From positions 62,001 through 126,000 of the forward strand of contig NZ_JAEKJB010000002.1 of assembly GCF_016785095.1 (NCBI RefSeq): a stretch of DNA of 64,000 bases, written 5' to 3'. The translations under genes were made by a program, and so were the position numbers. Below are positions 17,814 through 26,765 of this stretch, piece after piece (the stretch's first letter is position 1; each line of letters begins with the position of its first letter). The DNA comes from Alloalcanivorax marinus. Lineage in GTDB: Bacteria > Pseudomonadota > Gammaproteobacteria > Pseudomonadales > Alcanivoracaceae. A model generated the notes under the pieces. The model was not told the origin of the DNA and did no database searches. It worked only from the letters and a program-made list of their open reading frames with translations.

Positions 17814-18899
17814 TCAGTAACCGCGCAGGGCGGCGAAGCGGTCGGCGCAGTAGTTGGCGTCGCCCAGGGTTTCGCCGCCGGCGCGCGCGCGCTTGAGGAA
17901 GAAACCGATGTCGAATTCATCGGTCATGCCGATGCCACCGTGCATCTGAACGCCTTCCTGACCGGCCAGCAGGGCCACCTTGGCGGCCTTGGACTTGGCG
18001 GCCAGCACCAGCTGGTCGGCGTCCTCGGCGCCCCGGTCGCAGGCGTCCAGGGCCTGCATCGCCAGCGCCTCGCTCATGGCGACCTCGCCACTGAGCAGGG
18101 CGGCGCGGTGCTGCAGTGCCTGGAAGGTGCCGATCAGACGACCGAACTGCTTGCGCTCCTTGAGGTAGGCCAGGGTGCGCTCGAACACTTCCAAGGCCAG
18201 CCCGGACAGCTCCGCGGCCAGCACCGCGCGTCCGGCGCGCAGCGCCGCGTCCAGGGCGGCGGCGCCGTCCGCCATGGCTTCGGCGGGGGCGTTGTCAAAG
18301 CGCACCCGCGCCGCGTTGCGGTCATCGGCCATGCGCGTGCGCTCGATGGTCACGCCCCCGGCGTTCGGGTCCACCAGGTAAAGGCCGGCGCCGTTATCGC
18401 CCTGCGCGGCCACCAGCAGCAGGTCCGCCACGTGGCCATCCAGCACCAGCAGCTTGGCGCCGCTCAGGGTGCCGTTTTCCACCCGGGCCTGGATCGCCTC
18501 GGGACGGTGCTTGGCACCGTCGTCCACGGCCAGGGCGGTGATCGCGCGGCCCTCGGCGATGGCCGGCAGCCACTCGGCCTTCTGGGCGTCGCTGCCGCCG
18601 GCGCTAAGGGCGGCGGCGCCCAGCACGGCGCTGGACAGGAACGGCGTCACCGACAGGTTGCGGCCGATTTCCCGGGCCACCAGGCCGGCGCCCACCAGAC
18701 CGAAGCCGATGCCGCCGTGTTCCTCGGGCACCAGGATGCCGGTCAGGCCGGCTTCCACCATGGCCTGCCAGAGCGGCTCGTCGTAGCCTTTCTCGTTGTT
18801 CTCGTCGCGCAGTTGGCGCAGGTGCGACACCGGGCCCTTGTCGGCCATCAGCCGCGCCACGGAGTCCTGCAGCATCTGTTGTTCGTCGTTGAGTTTCAT
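17814..18899 (-). CDS. acyl-CoA dehydrogenase, probable non-catalytic partner subunit
   Basis: 361 residues, FAD-dependent acyl-CoA dehydrogenase fold (MHGGIGMTDEFDIGFFLKRA near the C-terminus). It lacks the C-terminal EGT-type motif that carries the catalytic Glu in classical enzymes; the protein ends AGGETLGDANYCADR plus a short tail. The gene 12 bases upstream (18912-20096) keeps that Glu. This pairing resembles the heterotetrameric alpha/beta acyl-CoA dehydrogenases of steroid side-chain degradation (FadE28/FadE29, ChsE1/ChsE2). I infer that the two proteins form one enzyme. Confidence 0.85.
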   Translation of the reverse strand: MKLNDEQQMLQDSVARLMADKGPVSHLRQLRDENNEKGYDEPLWQAMVEAGLTGILVPEEHGGIGFGLVGAGLVAREIGRNLSVTPFLSSAVLGAAALSAGGSDAQKAEWLPAIAEGRAITALAVDDGAKHRPEAIQARVENGTLSGAKLLVLDGHVADLLLVAAQGDNGAGLYLVDPNAGGVTIERTRMADDRNAARVRFDNAPAEAMADGAAALDAALRAGRAVLAAELSGLALEVFERTLAYLKERKQFGRLIGTFQALQHRAALLSGEVAMSEALAMQALDACDRGAEDADQLVLAAKSKAAKVALLAGQEGVQMHGGIGMTDEFDIGFFLKRARAGGETLGDANYCADRFAALRGY

Positions 18900-18911
18900 T
18901 GGTCCGACTCC

Positions 18912-20096
18912 TTATGCGTCCGGCAGGCCCAGCAGGCGTTTGGAAACAATCCCCAGCATCACTTCGGAAGTGCCGCCCTCGATGGAATTGCCCTTGGAGC
19001 GCAGCCACTCGCGGGCGTACAGACCACCCATGGTGCGCTCGCTGTCCCACTCCAGGCCTTCCGCGCCCAGCGCGTCCATCATTACTTCGTAGCGGCGCTT
19101 GTTGAGCTCGGTGCCGTAGTACTTGAGCACCGCGGACTGGGCGCCCACGCCCTGGCCGGCTTCCGCCTCGGCGCGGATTTTTCCGACCAGCGCCGTGAAC
19201 GCGATCTGGTCGATCTCCAGACGGGCGATGTCGGCGCGCAGGGCGGTGTCGGCCAGCTTGCCGTTTTCGGTGCCCACGTATTCCGCGGCCAGCGGGCCCA
19301 GGGCGCGGCCCTTGAGGAAGCCCGGCGGCTCGCCGCCGATGTTGTTACGTTCGTGGGTGAGCAGGTACTTGGCCACGTCCCAGCCCCGGTTGAGCTCGCC
19401 GACCACCTGGTCCTTGTCCACCTTGACGTCGTCGAAGAAGGTTTCGCAGAACGGTGACTCGCCGGAAATCAGCTCGATGGGGCGGGTGGTGACGCCTTCG
19501 CTTTCCATGTCGAACAGCACGAAGGAGATGCCGTTATGCTTGGTCGCGTTCGGGTCGGTACGCACCAGGCAGAAGATCCAGTCGGCCTTGTCCGCGTAGG
19601 AGGTCCAGATTTTCTGGCCGTTGACCAGGAAGTGGTCGCCCTTGTCCTCGGCGCGGGTCTGCAGACTGGCCAGGTCGGAGCCGGCGTTGGGTTCGGAGTA
19701 GCCCTGGCACCAGCGGATCTCGCCACGGCAGATCGGCGGCAGGTGCTGGCGTTTGAGCTCCTCGCTGCCGAACTTGAGCAGTGCCGGCCCGAGCATCCAG
19801 AAACCGAAGTTGCTCACCGGCGTGCGCGCGTTGATGCGCTTCATTTCCTCGTCGAGGATCGCCGCCTCTTCCGGGGTCAGGCCCCCGCCGCCGTATTCCT
19901 TGGGCCACTGGGGCGCGGTCCAGCCTTTATCGGCCATGCGTTCGAGCCACACCTTCTGTGCCTCGGATTGAAATTCCCATTTACGGCCGCCCCAGCAGTG
20001 CTCGGACTGGCTCTTCATGGGTTGGCGCATTTCCTCCGGGCAGTTGGCTTCCAGCCAGGCCCGGGTTTCCGCGCGGAACGGTTCGAGATCCGACAT
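18912..20096 (-). CDS. acyl-CoA dehydrogenase, probable catalytic subunit
   Basis: 394 residues. It has the substrate/FAD segment QGYSEPNAGSDLASL, the WTSYADKADW FAD segment, and SIEGGTSEVMLG near the C-terminus carrying the probable catalytic Glu. It starts the minus-strand operon; the ribosome site GAGGAA lies at 20101-20106 and a perfect palindrome at 20110-20127. It should introduce the 2,3 double bond in an acyl-CoA together with the 361-residue partner. Bulky or branched substrates (steroid or isoprenoid side chains) are a reasonable guess, but not shown. Confidence 0.88.
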   Translation of the reverse strand: MSDLEPFRAETRAWLEANCPEEMRQPMKSQSEHCWGGRKWEFQSEAQKVWLERMADKGWTAPQWPKEYGGGGLTPEEAAILDEEMKRINARTPVSNFGFWMLGPALLKFGSEELKRQHLPPICRGEIRWCQGYSEPNAGSDLASLQTRAEDKGDHFLVNGQKIWTSYADKADWIFCLVRTDPNATKHNGISFVLFDMESEGVTTRPIELISGESPFCETFFDDVKVDKDQVVGELNRGWDVAKYLLTHERNNIGGEPPGFLKGRALGPLAAEYVGTENGKLADTALRADIARLEIDQIAFTALVGKIRAEAEAGQGVGAQSAVLKYYGTELNKRRYEVMMDALGAEGLEWDSERTMGGLYAREWLRSKGNSIEGGTSEVMLGIVSKRLLGLPDA

Positions 20097-20376
20097 CTGT
20101 TTCCTCCCGAGCTGTTTCGAAACAGCTTTTCATTTATAGGCAAGTCGGTCCCAGAGTATGTTGGCACCATAAAAGGGCGTCCAGAGTGAAAAGCGGCATG
20201 GTTAACGGCAGTAATGTCATGATCGACCATGCCGTGTGCAAAAGCGGCTAGCCCGATGGTCGGCGACACTCCCGATTTCGGGGCGAAAGTGCCAAAATCG
20301 GGCAATGCCGCGCCCCTGATTTTGCTACAGTGGTGCACATTCCCCCCAATGCGAGCCCGGCAAGAGGATTTCATCC
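20097..20376. promoter_or_regulatory. divergent control region between acyl-CoA dehydrogenase operon and tetR
   Basis: These 280 bases separate the minus-strand operon from the plus-strand TetR gene. Besides the palindrome at 20110-20127 there are two longer inverted repeats: CGGCATGGT at 20194-20202 with ACCATGCCG at 20226-20234, and CCCGATTT at 20271-20278 with AAATCGGG at 20295-20302. This density of symmetry fits autoregulation by the TetR protein and control of the operon. Confidence 0.5.
20110..20127. promoter_or_regulatory. perfect 18-bp palindrome at the operon start
   Basis: AGCTGTTTC followed directly by GAAACAGCT, fully symmetrical, 13 bases upstream of the acyl-CoA dehydrogenase start codon and abutting its ribosome site. 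Size and symmetry fit a TetR dimer. The divergent TetR gene at 20377 is the obvious candidate. It is not the PsrA arrangement, in which GAAAC comes before GTTTC. Confidence 0.6.
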
Positions 20377-21003
20377 ATGGCACACCCCCGGGGCGAGCTG
20401 GACGCCAGCCCCCGCGACACCATTCTGGACGCGGCGGCACGCGCCTTCATGGAGCGCGGCTTCAAGGCCACCAGCATTGACGATATTGCCCGCCGGCTCG
20501 GCGCCACCAAGGGCATGGTTTACCACTACTTCGACTCCAAGGCGGAGCTGTTCTTCGAGATTCACCAGCGCGGCATGGACGCGCTGGTGCAGGCCATCGA
20601 TCCGGAGCTCAAGCGCGATGCCCCGGCGGCCGAGCGGCTGCACGCCATGGCCCGCCGCCACGTGGCCACCCTGATCGAGACCCAGCATTTCCAGCGGGCC
20701 GTGGCCGAAGGGGTGCAGATGCACCTGCGGGTGAGCACCACCGAGGCCCAGCGCCGCGAGCTGACCCGGCTGCAGAACCGCCGGCGGCGCTATGAGCAGG
20801 TGTTCCTGCAGGTGCTGTGCGAGGGCATCGAGGAGGGCGACCTGCACGCCAGTGAGCCCCGGCTGGCGATCAAGCCGGTGCTGGGCGCGCTCAACTCGGT
20901 GATCAGCTGGTACCACCCGCGCTACGACACCGGCCCCGGCGCGCTCGATGCCCTGGTGGAAGAGGTCACCACCGTGGCCCTGCGTGGTCTCACCGCGCGC
21001 TGA
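20377..21003 (+). CDS. TetR-family regulator of the adjacent acyl-CoA catabolic operon
   Basis: 208 residues. The helix-turn-helix runs from TILDAAARAFMERGFKATS to GMVYHYFDSKAELFFEI (about 15-62). The C-terminal half contains a conserved basic run (RLQNRRRRYEQ) and NSVISWYHPR, seen in TetR proteins that sense CoA thioesters or fatty acids. It is divergent from the beta-oxidation operon at 15112-20096 and probably represses it through 20110-20127. The ligand is inferred only. AGAGGA upstream serves as ribosome site for ATG 20377. Confidence 0.85.
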   Translation: MAHPRGELDASPRDTILDAAARAFMERGFKATSIDDIARRLGATKGMVYHYFDSKAELFFEIHQRGMDALVQAIDPELKRDAPAAERLHAMARRHVATLIETQHFQRAVAEGVQMHLRVSTTEAQRRELTRLQNRRRRYEQVFLQVLCEGIEEGDLHASEPRLAIKPVLGALNSVISWYHPRYDTGPGALDALVEEVTTVALRGLTAR

Positions 21004-21016
21004 CCGCCTCGGTAGT

Positions 21017-21039
21017 GTAGGAGCGGTTCTCGGTCGCGC
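21017..21039. repeat. REP-like GTAGGAGCGG element
   Basis: The GTAGGAGCGG head followed by GTCGCGC matches the small palindromic REP family seen in pseudomonads and relatives. Related copies lie at 26716, 62173, 63060 and 63127. Here it is a single partial copy between convergent genes. Confidence 0.5.
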
Positions 21040-21050
21040 TTATTTCTTGT

Positions 21051-21830
21051 TCAGGACTTTTTCTTGTTCAAGAAAGTGTCGAAGATCGCCCGGGTCTCGT
21101 CGCTGAACATGCGCTCGCCGAATAACACCGATTCCTTGTTGATCTGCTCGCGCACCGCGTCGGCGCCGTGGCGGGTGAGCTGCTTGGTGTAGCGCATTGC
21201 CTGGGGCGGTTTGGCGGCCAGCCGGGCGCCCAGCGCCAGGGCTTGCTCGCGCAGTTCGTCGTCGCCGCAACGGTAGGCCACCAGGCCCATGCGCAGGGCC
21301 TCGTCGGCGTCCAGGGTGTCGCCGGCGAGCAGCAGCCGGTTGGCGTTCTGGCGGCCCAGCCGGTTCGGCAGGATCAGGCTGGAGCCGGCTTCGGGCACCA
21401 GTCCCAGATTGATGAAGGCGGTGTAGAAGCGGGCGCTGTCGGCGGCGATCACCAGATCGCAGTGCAGCAGCAGGGTGGTGCCGATGCCGGTGGCGTTGCC
21501 GTGTACCGCGGCGATCACCGGTTTGTCCAGTTCCAGCAGCCGGTGCACCAGTTGCATGGCGTCGCTCAGCTCGCCGCTGCGGCGTGCCTCCGGGTCGGCG
21601 TTGAGGAAATCGCCGATATCGTTGCCGGCGGTGAAGGCGCGCCCATTGGCGTCCAGCAGCAAGGCATTGAGATCGTCGCGGTCGCGGAAATGATCCACGG
21701 CGCGGCTCAAATCCCGGTACATTTCCGCGCTCAGGGCATTCAGTTTGTCGGGCCGGTCCAGGGTTACTTCCAGCAGGGCGCCATGCTCGGTGGTGCTCAC
21801 GAAGCCGCTTTTCAGGTCCAGGCTGCTCAT
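21051..21830 (-). CDS. enoyl-CoA hydratase/isomerase family, probable delta3,delta2-enoyl-CoA isomerase
   Basis: 259-residue crotonase. CoA-binding segment AFTAGNDIGDFL (65-76) and oxyanion segment HGNATGIGTTLLLHCDL. The two glutamates of true enoyl-CoA hydratases (in GGCELA and QPEILLG of the rat enzyme) are replaced, while Glu147 in LGLVPEAGSS matches the single catalytic Glu of Eci1/PaaG-type isomerases. I therefore expect double-bond isomerisation of unsaturated acyl-CoA rather than hydration. The start at 21830 has a GGAGAGAACA ribosome site; nine extra upstream codons have none. Confidence 0.85.
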   Translation of the reverse strand: MSSLDLKSGFVSTTEHGALLEVTLDRPDKLNALSAEMYRDLSRAVDHFRDRDDLNALLLDANGRAFTAGNDIGDFLNADPEARRSGELSDAMQLVHRLLELDKPVIAAVHGNATGIGTTLLLHCDLVIAADSARFYTAFINLGLVPEAGSSLILPNRLGRQNANRLLLAGDTLDADEALRMGLVAYRCGDDELREQALALGARLAAKPPQAMRYTKQLTRHGADAVREQINKESVLFGERMFSDETRAIFDTFLNKKKS

Positions 21831-22022
21831 TGTTCTCTCCCAGTCACGCCGTGGCAAAGCAACGAAAATATCGGAATCTCATTTCATAAAGCAAGCATTG
21901 CCTGCCGGATCGGTGGGGGCCGCTTTATGCATGGGATTTATTCCGAGGGATGCAAAATATCAATTTCACTAACTTGGGGGGCTGCTCTAGGCTGTTTCCA
22001 CCAATGCGAGGACAAGCACCCC

Positions 22023-22700
22023 ATGGCCGAGTTTTTCCTGGTCCGGCACGGACAGGCGTCGTTCGGCGCCGATAACTACGACAAGCTGTCCACCCTGGGC
22101 CACCAGCAGGCCCGCTGGCTGGGTGAGTATTACCGCGACCGGGGGCTGGGCTTCGATGCCCTGGTCACCGGCGACCTGGTGCGTCACGTGGAAACCGGGC
22201 AGGGCATTCTTGAAGGGCTCGGTACCGGGCTCGACGCCGACGTGCAGCCGGGCCTTAATGAATTTGATTTCCACTCCGTGGTGGACGCCTTTCTCAGTGC
22301 CCATCCGGATCAGGCGCCGCCGGAGGGCGCGCCCATCGCCGCCTTCTACCGGGTGCTCAAACGCGCCATGCAGCACTGGCAGGCCGACGGTCTGGAAGGG
22401 GCCCTGCCGGAAAGCTGGCGCGGCTTCCACGATCGGGTGGCCGCCGCCATGGCGCACATCCAGGACCGGTACGCGGACCGCCGGCGGGTGCTGGTGGTCA
22501 GTTCCGGGGGCGCCATCGCCATGTGGATGCGCCACATGCTGGCCACCGCCGATGACACCGTGGTGGAGCTGAATCTTCAGATCCGCAATACCGGGGTCAC
22601 CCAGGGCTTCTTCAATAAAAACGTCTACCGCTTGTCGGTGTTCAATCAGGTGCCGCACCTGGACCGGGAAGATCGCAGCGACTCGATTACCTACAGCTAA
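22023..22700 (+). CDS. histidine phosphatase (phosphoglycerate mutase-like)
   Basis: 225 residues, histidine phosphatase superfamily. The RHG motif (FLVRHGQASFG, His8) forms the phospho-His intermediate, and the second catalytic His region is VVSSGGAIAMWMRHML. The substrate cannot be told from sequence. It is the first gene of a + strand run and lies 40 bases before an ACAD10/11-type dehydrogenase whose partner is a kinase, so it might act on a phosphorylated intermediate or recycle CoA-linked phosphate; this is speculation. GCGAGGA provides the ribosome site. Confidence 0.85.
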   Translation: MAEFFLVRHGQASFGADNYDKLSTLGHQQARWLGEYYRDRGLGFDALVTGDLVRHVETGQGILEGLGTGLDADVQPGLNEFDFHSVVDAFLSAHPDQAPPEGAPIAAFYRVLKRAMQHWQADGLEGALPESWRGFHDRVAAAMAHIQDRYADRRRVLVVSSGGAIAMWMRHMLATADDTVVELNLQIRNTGVTQGFFNKNVYRLSVFNQVPHLDREDRSDSITYS

Positions 22701-22740
22701 TTACTGACCGGAACCCGACGGGTTCCCATGGGAGAGAACG

Positions 22741-23949
22741 ATGGATTTTCAATACTCGGAAAAGACCCAGGACCTGATCAACCAGGTTCGCGACTTTATC
22801 GACAATGAAGTGGTGCCCGCCGAGCACACCTACCACGAGCAGTTGGAAAAGAGCCCCTGGGAAACCCCGCCGGTGCTTAACGAGCTCAAGGAAAAAGCCC
22901 GCGCCAAGGGGCTGTGGAATCTGTTCCTGCCCAAGGAGCACGGTGAGTGGAGCCCGGGCCTGAGCAACCTGGAATACGCGCCGCTGGCCGAACAGATGGG
23001 GCGCCACCACATCGCTTCCGAGTGCTTCAATTGCTCCGCGCCGGATACCGGCAACATGGAAGTGCTGGCCAAGTACGGCAACGCCCAGCAGCAGGAGCAA
23101 TGGCTCAAGCCGCTGCTGGAAGGCAAGATCCGCTCCGCGTTCGCGATGACCGAGCCGGAAGTGGCGTCCTCCGACGCCACCAACATCGAAACCTCGATCA
23201 AACGCGACGGCGACGACTACGTGATCAACGGCCGCAAGTTCTACATCTCCGGCGCCATGCGCAAGAGCTGCGAGATCATGATCGTGATGGGCAAGACCGA
23301 CCCGGACAACCCCAACCGCCATGAGCAGCAATCCCAGATCCTGGTGCCGGTGAACACCCCCGGCGTTACCGTCAAGCGCCCGATGTTCGTGCTCGGTTCC
23401 CCGGACGCGCCGGAAGGCCACGCCGAGGTGATCTTCGAGAACGCGCGCGTGCCCAAGGAAAACATCATCCTTGGCGAGGGCCGGGGGTTCGAGATCGCCC
23501 AGGGCCGCCTCGGGCCGGGCCGCATCCACCACTGCATGCGTCTGATCGGCGCCGCGCAGCGCTCCCTGGAGCTGATGTGCAAGCGCGTCAACGAGCGGGT
23601 GGTGTTCGGCCAGCCGATGATCAAGCAGGGTTCGGTACGCGAGGACATCGCCAAGAGCTACTGTGAAATCGAACAGGCCCGCTTGCTCACCCTCAAGGCG
23701 GCGGACATGATGGATCGGCACGGCAACAAGGAAGCCAAGGAACTGATCGCCATGATCAAGATCGTGGCGCCGAACATGGCCATCAGCGTGATCGACCGGG
23801 CAATCCAGATCCACGGCGCCGTGGGTCTCAGCCAGGATACGCCGCTGGCCGGTTTCTTCGCCTACGCGCGTACCCTGCGGCTGGCGGACGGTCCGGATCA
23901 GGTGCACATGATGCAACTGGGCCGTAACCTGGCCAAGCAGTACGCCTGA
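22741..23949 (+). CDS. acyl-CoA dehydrogenase, ACAD10/ACAD11 type (module 1)
   Basis: 402 residues. The start ([20 protein letters not shown]) and the end ([18 protein letters not shown]) mark it as the bacterial counterpart of the dehydrogenase half of ACAD10/11. The position that holds the catalytic Glu in classical enzymes aligns with Asp383 in DGPD. The kinase half is encoded separately at 24086-25117. In ACAD11 and in the levulinate (lva) pathway, such enzymes remove phosphate from 4-phosphoacyl-CoA to give enoyl-CoA. It is a close paralogue of 59039-60241. Confidence 0.88.
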   Translation: MDFQYSEKTQDLINQVRDFIDNEVVPAEHTYHEQLEKSPWETPPVLNELKEKARAKGLWNLFLPKEHGEWSPGLSNLEYAPLAEQMGRHHIASECFNCSAPDTGNMEVLAKYGNAQQQEQWLKPLLEGKIRSAFAMTEPEVASSDATNIETSIKRDGDDYVINGRKFYISGAMRKSCEIMIVMGKTDPDNPNRHEQQSQILVPVNTPGVTVKRPMFVLGSPDAPEGHAEVIFENARVPKENIILGEGRGFEIAQGRLGPGRIHHCMRLIGAAQRSLELMCKRVNERVVFGQPMIKQGSVREDIAKSYCEIEQARLLTLKAADMMDRHGNKEAKELIAMIKIVAPNMAISVIDRAIQIHGAVGLSQDTPLAGFFAYARTLRLADGPDQVHMMQLGRNLAKQYA

Positions 23950-23952
23950 ATC

Positions 23953-24072
23953 AGTTGAAAGTTGAAAGTTAAAAGTTGAAGCGACACAAGACGCGCGTGC
24001 ACGGCTTGGGTAACCGCCCAGGCCGTGCACGCGTTTCAACTTTTAACTTGTCGCTTTCAACTTTGTTTTTTT
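23953..24072 (+). repeat. long nested inverted repeat between dehydrogenase and kinase genes
   Basis: Short GTTGAAA/GTTAAAA units lead into a 17-base stem (23994-24010 with 24017-24033, one G-T pair, loop TAACCG). The mirror-image TTTCAAC units follow, and then seven T at 24066-24072. The outer arms AGTTGAAAG (23953-23961) and CTTTCAACT (24054-24062) also pair. It could act as a partial terminator or a message-processing site between the two genes. A one-sided copy lies at 30852-30876. Confidence 0.6.
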
Positions 24073-24085
24073 AAGGAGGATGCCC

Positions 24086-25117
24086 ATGTCCCAGGTGGAC
24101 ACGCTGGATACCGAACGTCTCGCCGCATACCTGGAAACCCATGTGGACGGTTTCCAGGGCCCGCTGACCGCCACCAAGTTCGACGGCGGCCAGTCCAATC
24201 CCACCTTCCATATCCGCGCCGCCTCCGGCGAGTATGTGCTGCGCCGGCAGCCGCCGGGCAAGCTGCTCAAGTCCGCCCATGCCGTGGATCGGGAGTTCCG
24301 CGTGATGAGTGCCTTGCGTGACACCGCCGTGCCGGTGCCGCGCATGCATCACCTGTGCGAGGACCGGGACGTCATCGGTTCCATGTTCTACCTGATGGAG
24401 TTCTGCCAGGGCCGGATCTTCTGGGACGCGGCCATCCCCGAGGTGGACAACGCCGCCCGCACCGCCATGTACACCGAGATGAACCGCGTGCTGGCGGCGC
24501 TCCACGAGGTGGATCTGGAGGCCGCCGGCCTCACCGATTACGGCAAGCCGGGCAGCTACTTCGAGCGGCAGCTGGGCCGCTGGAGCAAGCAATACCGAGC
24601 CTCCGAGATCAACCACATCCAGGCCATGGAGGATTTGATGGTCTGGCTGGAGCAACACCAGCCCGCCGACGATGGCCAGGTATCCCTGGTGCACGGCGAT
24701 TACCGGCTGGACAACATGATGTGGCACCCCGAGGAGCCGCGCGTGATCGCCGTGCTCGACTGGGAGCTGTCCACCCTGGGTCACCCGCTGGCGGACCTGG
24801 CCTACCAGTGCATGCAGCTGCGCATGCCGCAGCAGGGCGGCAACCTGTCCGGCCTGCAGGGCAAGGACCGGTCGGCGCTGGGCATTCCCACCGAAAAGGA
24901 ATACGTGGCCATGTACTGCCAGCGTCGCGGCATCGACCACATCGACCATTGGGAATTTTATCTGGCGTTCAGCTTTTTCCGCCTGGCGGCCATTGCCCAG
25001 GGCGTCGCCAAGCGTGCCCAGGACGGTAACGCTTCCAGCAAGAAAGCCGCCGCCGTCGGTCAGGTGGTCGAGCCCCTGGCGCAAATGGCCATGCGGATCG
25101 TCCGCGAAGGCGCTTAA
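24086..25117 (+). CDS. APH-type kinase, ACAD10/11 N-domain or LvaA-like (module 1)
   Basis: 343-residue aminoglycoside phosphotransferase-fold kinase. Catalytic loop HGDYRLDN (203-210), metal-binding DWE (225-227), and ATP-binding lobe YVLRRQPPGKLL (50-61). The FDGGQSNPTF segment is the hallmark of the ACAD10/11 N-terminal subgroup. Expected role: phosphorylation of the hydroxyl group of a hydroxyacyl-CoA for the dehydrogenase at 22741. ATG 24086 is six bases after AAGGAGG (24073-24079); an ATG at 24080 is too close to it. Confidence 0.86.
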   Translation: MSQVDTLDTERLAAYLETHVDGFQGPLTATKFDGGQSNPTFHIRAASGEYVLRRQPPGKLLKSAHAVDREFRVMSALRDTAVPVPRMHHLCEDRDVIGSMFYLMEFCQGRIFWDAAIPEVDNAARTAMYTEMNRVLAALHEVDLEAAGLTDYGKPGSYFERQLGRWSKQYRASEINHIQAMEDLMVWLEQHQPADDGQVSLVHGDYRLDNMMWHPEEPRVIAVLDWELSTLGHPLADLAYQCMQLRMPQQGGNLSGLQGKDRSALGIPTEKEYVAMYCQRRGIDHIDHWEFYLAFSFFRLAAIAQGVAKRAQDGNASSKKAAAVGQVVEPLAQMAMRIVREGA

Positions 25118-25138
25118 AACGATAACGGGAGAGATTTT

Positions 25139-25903
<765 letters not shown>

Positions 25904-25925
25904 ACGGCGCTTGATGGAGGTTCTT

Positions 25926-26705
25926 ATGGACCCGATGCTGGATTTCACCGGCAAGGTGGCGCTGATCACCGGCGCCGCCAGCGGTTTCGGTCGCGGTCTG
26001 GCCGCCGAGCTGGGCAAGCGCGGTGCCCGCCTGGTGCTCGGCGACATCAACATGGACGCGCTGGATAAACTGGTGGCGGACCTGGAAGCGGGCGGCGTGC
26101 AGGCGTTGTCCCGTCGCTGTGACGTATCGTCCGAGGACGACTGCAAGGCAATGGTCGATACCGCCCTGGAACATTTTGGCCGGCTCGACCTGGCCGCCAA
26201 CAACGCCGGCATCGCCCACGGTTTCATCGGCGTCGAGGAACTCACCGAAGAGGTGCTCGATCAGCAGATGAACGTCAACGTGAAAGGCGTGATGTTCGGC
26301 ATGAAGTATCAGATTCCGGCCCTGCGCCAAAGCGGTGGCGGCGCCATCCTCAACACCAGTTCCATGGCGGGCATCGGTGGCGGGCCCAAGATCGGCGCCT
26401 ACGCCGCCTCCAAGCACGCGGTGATCGGCCTGACCCGCACCGCGGCGGTGGAATGTGGCCGCAAGAACATCCGCGTCAACGCGATCTGCCCGTATTACAC
26501 CCGAACCCCCCTGCTCGAGGGCGACGGCCTGGCCAGCGGTGGCGAGGCGGAAAAGACCCTGGCGATGATGGCCGCCGGCAGCCCCATGAAGCGCATTGGC
26601 GAGCCGGAGGAGATCGTCGCCGTGATGCTTATGTTGCTATCGCCGGCGAACACCTACATGAACGGGCAGGCCATTGCCGTGGACGGCGGCGTCTCGGCGT
26701 TTTAA
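25926..26705 (+). CDS. SDR oxidoreductase
   Basis: 259 residues. TGAASGFG near residue 16, ANNAG, Ser in NTSSMAG, catalytic YAASK, end AIAVDGGVSAF. Family of 3-oxoacyl reductases and hydroxyacyl-CoA dehydrogenases. ATG 25926 is used because TGGAGG (25915-25920) precedes it; an in-frame ATG at 25914 overlaps that site. It is 22 bases after the previous SDR. I cannot assign a substrate. Confidence 0.85.
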   Translation: MDPMLDFTGKVALITGAASGFGRGLAAELGKRGARLVLGDINMDALDKLVADLEAGGVQALSRRCDVSSEDDCKAMVDTALEHFGRLDLAANNAGIAHGFIGVEELTEEVLDQQMNVNVKGVMFGMKYQIPALRQSGGGAILNTSSMAGIGGGPKIGAYAASKHAVIGLTRTAAVECGRKNIRVNAICPYYTRTPLLEGDGLASGGEAEKTLAMMAAGSPMKRIGEPEEIVAVMLMLLSPANTYMNGQAIAVDGGVSAF

Positions 26706-26715
26706 CGCATCAGCT

Positions 26716-26743
26716 GCAGGAGCGGTGGGACCGCCGCTCCTGC
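26716..26743. repeat. REP-like hairpin GCAGGAGCGG
   Basis: Arms GCAGGAGCGG (26716-26725) and CCGCTCCTGC (26734-26743) pair perfectly over an eight-base loop. It lies between two SDR genes of one operon, a usual place for REP elements that stabilise upstream message. Confidence 0.7.
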
Positions 26744-26765
26744 GACTCAATATCGGGAGAGTGAA

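Noticed and set aside
20110..20127. PsrA fatty-acid regulator site
   Set aside because: PsrA sites have GAAAC first and GTTTC second with a spacer. Here the order is reversed with no spacer, so a divergent TetR operator is more likely.
21871..21886. Third IclR-type site (CGGAATCTCATTTCA) between 21830 and 22023
   Set aside because: Two of ten core positions differ from TGGAA-N5-TTCCA and no promoter element is aligned as at the other two sites.
23953..24072. CRISPR-like array from the repeated GTTGAAAGTTGAAAG units
   Set aside because: The units are only 7-8 bases, directly adjacent, with no spacers and no cas genes. The structure is an inverted repeat.
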